Source: Bacillota bacterium
GTDB lineage: Bacteria > Bacillota > Bacilli > Bacillales > Cytobacillaceae
Direction: 5' to 3'
Assembly (NCBI GenBank): GCA_023389895.1
Contig: JAEWDX010000384.1
Location: 1 to 8,003, forward strand
DNA: 8,003 nucleotides
The position numbers and the translations under genes are program-made. Below are positions 5,400 to 8,003 of this stretch, in pieces; position 1 is the first letter of the stretch; each line of letters opens with the position of its first letter. The notes under the pieces are model-generated. The model was not told where the DNA came from. It did no database searches and saw only the letters and a list, made by a program, of their open reading frames with translations.

Positions 5400-7131
5400 C
5401 GATACTGCGAGGCATTCCGAACGCTGTACCGTCCATTGATGGATATCCATATGGATTCATATAGGATGGTTGGTAGCCCATCTGCTGACCATATGGGTCA
5501 TAATATATTGGTGTTTCACCCGCTCTATATGGCATTGGATAAGCCCCTGTCTCGTATCCAGGATATCCATATTGCGGCATTCCCCCACCACATCCACAAT
5601 CCATCCCTGTACCTTTAACAGATTTAGGCATTGTCTCAGCTGGCGCAAGCGGCATTTGCATTTGTGTTGGCATTAATGGCATTTGCATTTGCGTTGGGCT
5701 TATCGGCATTTGGCTTTGCATTGGCATTAACGGCATTTGCGTTTGTGCTGGGCTTATCGGCATTTGGCTTTGTGTTGGCATTAATGGCATTTGCGTTGGC
5801 ATTGGCATTTGTGGCATTTGTGGCATTTGTGCCATTTCTGGATACTCTGTCATTACTCCTTGAACTTCTGGCATTCCTCCCATTTGAGGGTAACCATAAG
5901 GCATCGGCATTGGCATTGGCATTGGACCACATAATCCTGAGCCAGGCATTACAGGAGAAACTGGGATAAGCTGTTCAGGAAATGGTGGGCATGGTGCTTG
6001 CTGATAATTATAAGTAGGCTCCATGATTGGTTGAGTATATGTTGGCTGAAGTGGTAACTGATATTGATTCATTTCTTCTACACCCATGACTGGTGCTGGC
6101 ATTTGTGTTTGAGCTGGCTGTGTATACACTGGATTTGTATGTGGCTTTTGATGCTTTGGCATATGCCATGAGGATGATTCATACCCATGACTTTCAACGC
6201 CTGCCATTCCATGATGCGGCATTTGGTGCATATGCATTCCAGCACTTGGGTGCATTGGCATGCTTGCCATACCTTGGACTTGAGGATAAGCCATTTGTTG
6301 TGGATATCCTCCATGGAAACCTGCACTAGGCATCATTGGAGAAACTGGATAAAATTGATTTGGGAACATAGGCTGATTATACCCTCCTTTAATTGTGTGA
6401 GATGATGACTCACTTTCAACTGCATTTATATTTTTCACAGGTTTTACGTTCGATTGTGGCAGTATATTTACAGGCTTTGGTGGGAGCTTTGGCATCGTTT
6501 GCTCAATTGGTTGCAACATAGGTTGGTACTCAATTGGCTTCATTATTGGCTGCTTAACTGGCTTATGCTCGATTGGCTTAGCGATTGGTTGCTGCTTAAC
6601 TGGCTTATGCTCGATTGGCTTAGCAATTGGTTGCTGCTTAATTGGCTTATACTCGATTGGCATGGCGATTGGTTGTTGAATCGGTTTAGGCTGTTGCGCC
6701 GATATATTAGCCATATTCATCAAATAATAATTATTTATGTCAATTTCCGGCATAATTGGTTTAGGCATTTTTGGAACAAATGGTTTCTTCGGCACTTCAA
6801 TCGGCATTTGCGGTTGAACTGCAATTGGTGCTTCCTTCTTTGGTTTCGGTGCTTCCTTTACCGGTACTTCTTTTGGTGCCTCCGCGACAGGCTTTGTGAT
6901 TGGCTGTTCTTTTTTAGCACCGAATTTAACAGTTGCTCCCGGTTTACTTCCAACGGGTGATTCTTTTTTTATCGTTCCTCCAGTTCCAGGAATTTTTATT
7001 TTCATTCCGGGCATAATCATATCGGGATTGCTAAGCTGTGTATTCAGCTTTTTCAACTCTTCAAAATTCACGCCGTACTTTTTGGCGATCTTCCAAAGAG
7101 TATCCCCTTTCTGTACGATATGGATCCTCAC
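5374..7131 (-). CDS. safA: SafA, LysM-containing spore morphogenetic (inner coat) protein, enlarged
   Basis: SafA is the mother-cell protein that settles at the cortex-coat boundary, binds SpoVID and recruits inner-coat proteins. The N-terminus (1-48) is a LysM domain nearly identical to family SafA: HIVQKGDTLWKIAKKYG, then LNTQLSNPDMIMPGMKIKIP. A Lys/Pro/Glu region (53-130) and two tandem repeat blocks (152-206 and 446-499) follow. A duplicated PVSP module lies at about 257-288 and 384-426. The Tyr/Pro/Gly-rich tail (505-585) carries CGCGGG at 512. At 585 residues it is far longer than B. subtilis SafA (387). The start is GTG 7131-7129, with AGGAGG 9 nt upstream. It is followed by the overlapping kinase gene. 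In B. subtilis SafA is made in full-length and internally initiated forms and is a transglutaminase substrate; Lys/Gln density at 152-206 fits that. Confidence 0.95.
   Translation of the reverse strand: MRIHIVQKGDTLWKIAKKYGVNFEELKKLNTQLSNPDMIMPGMKIKIPGTGGTIKKESPVGSKPGATVKFGAKKEQPITKPVAEAPKEVPVKEAPKPKKEAPIAVQPQMPIEVPKKPFVPKMPKPIMPEIDINNYYLMNMANISAQQPKPIQQPIAMPIEYKPIKQQPIAKPIEHKPVKQQPIAKPIEHKPVKQPIMKPIEYQPMLQPIEQTMPKLPPKPVNILPQSNVKPVKNINAVESESSSHTIKGGYNQPMFPNQFYPVSPMMPSAGFHGGYPQQMAYPQVQGMASMPMHPSAGMHMHQMPHHGMAGVESHGYESSSWHMPKHQKPHTNPVYTQPAQTQMPAPVMGVEEMNQYQLPLQPTYTQPIMEPTYNYQQAPCPPFPEQLIPVSPVMPGSGLCGPMPMPMPMPYGYPQMGGMPEVQGVMTEYPEMAQMPQMPQMPMPTQMPLMPTQSQMPISPAQTQMPLMPMQSQMPISPTQMQMPLMPTQMQMPLAPAETMPKSVKGTGMDCGCGGGMPQYGYPGYETGAYPMPYRAGETPIYYDPYGQQMGYQPSYMNPYGYPSMDGTAFGMPRSIDESSEFSV
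5635..5796 (-). repeat. Six 27-bp in-frame repeats (Met/Pro/Gln block of SafA)
   Basis: Six 9-residue units span SafA residues 446-499: TQMPLMPTQ, SQMPISPAQ, TQMPLMPMQ, SQMPISPTQ, MQMPLMPTQ, MQMPLAPAE. The first four alternate as A-B-A-B, implying a 54-bp higher-order unit that duplicated. Shorter QMP repeats (435-445) lead into the block. The repeats keep other frames open here, which are not genes. Copy number is likely to vary between strains. Confidence 0.9.
6367..6390 (-). promoter_or_regulatory. Candidate internal translation start within safA
   Basis: AAAGGAGG (6390-6383) is a near-perfect Shine-Dalgarno, followed 13 nt later by in-frame ATG (6369-6367) at Met255. Initiation here would give a 331-residue C-terminal form without LysM, beginning MFPNQFYPVSP. 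B. subtilis makes a comparable short form, SafA-C30, from an internal start. The spacing is longer than ideal, and the motif also encodes Lys-Gly-Gly, so chance is possible. Confidence 0.5.
6514..6678 (-). repeat. Four 42-bp in-frame repeats (Lys/Pro/Gln block of SafA)
   Basis: SafA residues 152-206 are three 14-residue units plus a 13-residue variant: QQPIAMPIEYKPIK, QQPIAKPIEHKPVK twice, and QPIMKPIEYQPML. Units two and three are identical in protein and differ by about one base in the DNA, a sign of recent duplication. Each unit offers Gln-Gln and several Lys, a plausible cross-linking substrate. Confidence 0.9.
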
Positions 7132-7154
7132 TCTAATTTCCCTCCTAATCTAAA

Positions 7155-7300
7155 GGCTTCAAGCACCTTGATTAGCCCCAACAAACATAGGACGACCCGG
7201 CAAGAAAATAGCGCTTTATTTTCTTACCGAATTGGCTTATAATCTCGGGAAGGCTAAGTGTTGAAGCTAGATAATAAGCTAATGGGGTTTCCTTCCCCAT
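7155..7300 (-). other. Structured 5' leader of safA (three hairpins, no gene)
   Basis: Three stems lie upstream of the safA ribosome site: atgggg/ccccat with a 7-nt loop (7282-7300), a perfect 9-bp aagaaaata/tattttctt with a 6-nt loop (7202-7225), and ggct + tcaag / cttga + agcc with a 3-nt loop (7155-7177), ending about 6 nt before AGGAGG. If transcription starts near 7320 the leader is about 190 nt. I recognise no known riboswitch class. A 64-codon frame (7172-7366) lacks a ribosome site and is not called. Confidence 0.5.
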
Positions 7301-7327
7301 GAAAAATGGTAGGCGATAAGTCCATAT

Positions 7328-7335
7328 AGTGTATG
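7328..7335 (-). promoter_or_regulatory. Candidate mother-cell (sigma-E or sigma-K) -10 for safA
   Basis: On the minus strand CATACACT (followed by A) fits the sigma-E -10 pattern CATACANT and the sigma-K pattern CATANNNTA exactly. The matching -35 (an ATATT-like block or AC) is poor at the right distance. In B. subtilis safA is transcribed in the mother cell, which fits. Start would be near 7320. Confidence 0.45.
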
Positions 7336-7410
7336 ATAAAATAGGCAAATTGCTAATAATCCACATAAAAACTTATGCATTTTTTTAGAAAAATATGATT
7401 AAAGCGCTAA

Positions 7411-7427
7411 GTTTTAAGCTTTAAAAC
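7411..7427. other. 17-bp palindrome in the safA-niaR divergent region
   Basis: gttttaa-gct-ttaaaac has perfect 7-bp arms around a 3-bp centre. It lies about 9 bp upstream of the candidate niaR -35. Such a dyad could bind a dimeric regulator, but it does not contain the TGTC/GACA core of known NiaR sites. Function unknown. Confidence 0.4.
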
Positions 7428-7435
7428 CATTTTCA

Positions 7436-7465
7436 TTGCATTTTAATTTTTTATTAAGATAAAAT
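7436..7465 (+). promoter_or_regulatory. Candidate sigma-A promoter for niaR
   Basis: TTGCAT (7436-7441), an 18-bp spacer, and TAAAAT (7460-7465) in an AT-rich stretch would start transcription near 7472, about 9 nt before the ribosome site. The -35 is weak (3/6), the -10 good (5/6). Confidence 0.4.
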
Positions 7466-7495
7466 TAATTATTATTCACTAGAGGAGAATTAAAA

Positions 7496-8003
7496 ATGAC
7501 GGAAGCAAAAAAAGTATTCGGTGAAGAGAGAAGAGAGCTCTTACTTCAGCTTTTAAAAGAAGCAACAGAGCCGATTACAGGAAGCGAGCTCGCTGCAAAA
7601 GCAAATGTGAGTAGACAAGTAATCGTCGGCGATATGACACTTCTTAAAGCGAAAGGTGAACCCATTATTGCCACAAGCCAAGGCTATCTTTTCTTAATGC
7701 AGGCATCTATAAACAAATCCTTTGATCGTATAATCGCCTGCTATCATCATCCTGAAAGAACGGAGGAGGAGTTAAACATTGTCGTTGATTGCGGAGTCAC
7801 AATGAAAGATGTGAAAATAGAGCATCCCGTCTATGGTGATCTAACCGCTTCGATAATGGTTTCTAACCGGAAGGAAGTAAAACTATTTATGAAAAAAATA
7901 AAAACAACAAAGGCTTCCTATTTATCAGAACTGACAGAAGGGTTCCATCTTCATACGATTTCTGCTTCATCAGTGGAAAAATTAAATGAGGCCGAGCGAG
8001 CAT
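7496..8003 (+). CDS. niaR: NiaR (YrxA), niacin-responsive transcriptional repressor (3' end cut by window edge)
   Basis: NiaR represses NAD biosynthesis or niacin uptake genes when nicotinic acid is available. From ATG 7496 (AGAGGAG 8 nt upstream) 169 codons are visible; the family is about 175-180 residues, so only a short tail is missing. The N-terminal HTH_11-type helix-turn-helix (about 10-56) contains ITGSELAAKANVSRQVIVGDM. The C-terminal 3H domain shows its conserved histidines: ACYHHPE (81-87), HPVYGDL (110-116) and GFHLHT (149-154). His151/His153 plus an upstream His and Glu likely form the metal site. It points away from safA. In B. subtilis nad genes and nifS lie between safA and niaR; here none do. 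Confidence 0.95.
   Translation, partial: MTEAKKVFGEERRELLLQLLKEATEPITGSELAAKANVSRQVIVGDMTLLKAKGEPIIATSQGYLFLMQASINKSFDRIIACYHHPERTEEELNIVVDCGVTMKDVKIEHPVYGDLTASIMVSNRKEVKLFMKKIKTTKASYLSELTEGFHLHTISASSVEKLNEAERA

Noticed and set aside
5400..5450. Upstream ATG (5450) for the kinase gene
   Set aside because: It would add 17 residues read out of frame from within safA, with no ribosome site; ATG 5399 is the shorter and more typical start, though neither has a clear Shine-Dalgarno.
5636..5932. Minus-strand Asn/Ala repeat frame
   Set aside because: Alternative frame of the same safA repeats, without initiation signal.
5631..5969. Plus-strand frame of Phe/Ala/Leu repeats resembling a membrane protein
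   Set aside because: Antisense shadow of the safA 27-bp repeats; no ribosome site, and hydrophobicity follows from complementing Met/Pro/Gln codons.
6454..6960. 168-codon plus-strand open frame rich in Trp/Leu
   Set aside because: It is antisense to the safA Lys/Pro/Gln region; openness and the repetitive WLLNWL pattern come from the 42-bp repeats. No ribosome site or family resemblance.
7172..7366. 64-codon minus-strand frame upstream of safA
   Set aside because: No Shine-Dalgarno before its ATG and no recognisable protein; better explained as safA leader RNA.
7367..7495. Search for a NiaR operator upstream of niaR
   Set aside because: No dyad with the TGTC/GACA core was found; the 7411-7427 palindrome has a different sequence.

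Overview
The window looks like chromosomal DNA of a low-GC, endospore-forming member of the Bacillales, probably Bacillaceae. Every gene recognised has a close Bacillus-type relative, several are sporulation genes (bofC, safA, a YhcN/CoxA-type lipoprotein, a CotS-family kinase), and strong AGGAGG-type ribosome sites come with frequent TTG/GTG starts. I see no rRNA, tRNA, CRISPR array, insertion sequence or phage gene. Species cannot be named from this sequence alone.

Layout, left to right. (1) 1-1763, minus strand: ruvB (cut by the left edge, only the last few residues missing) and ruvA, the Holliday-junction branch-migration motor. They are separated by about 160 bp holding two imperfect 19-bp repeats. 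(2) 1933-2475, minus: bofC, the forespore inhibitor of SpoIVB-driven sigma-K activation. (3) 2677-3450, plus: aroD, class I 3-dehydroquinate dehydratase of the shikimate pathway, the only plus-strand gene inside the sporulation block. (4) 3597-7131, minus: a spore-envelope cluster read safA -> CotS-like kinase -> CoxA/YhcN-like lipoprotein. The safA and kinase genes overlap by 26 bp. (5) 7132-7495: non-coding divergent region with the safA leader and the niaR promoter. (6) 7496-8003, plus: niaR (yrxA), the niacin-responsive NAD-biosynthesis repressor, cut by the right edge just before its end.

How it fits together. SafA is the LysM-containing morphogenetic protein that joins the cortex/coat interface and recruits inner-coat proteins in the mother cell. 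The overlapping kinase-fold gene is likely co-expressed with it. The lipoprotein gene belongs to a family expressed in the forespore in B. subtilis. Between it and the kinase lies a compact element: a 12-bp hairpin plus U5 serves as terminator for the safA operon and also buries the lipoprotein gene's Shine-Dalgarno. A sigma-G-like promoter is placed so that its own transcript would start inside the hairpin loop and escape that block. This is the most interesting regulatory structure I see.

SafA here is unusually long (585 residues; 387 in B. subtilis), grown by two in-frame tandem repeats and a duplicated PVSP module. It carries an internal AAAGGAGG followed by ATG that could make a C-terminal short form like SafA-C30. 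Gene order also departs from B. subtilis: aroD sits between bofC and the coxA-type gene, a kinase lies between safA and the coxA-type gene, and niaR directly adjoins safA with no nad or nifS genes between.
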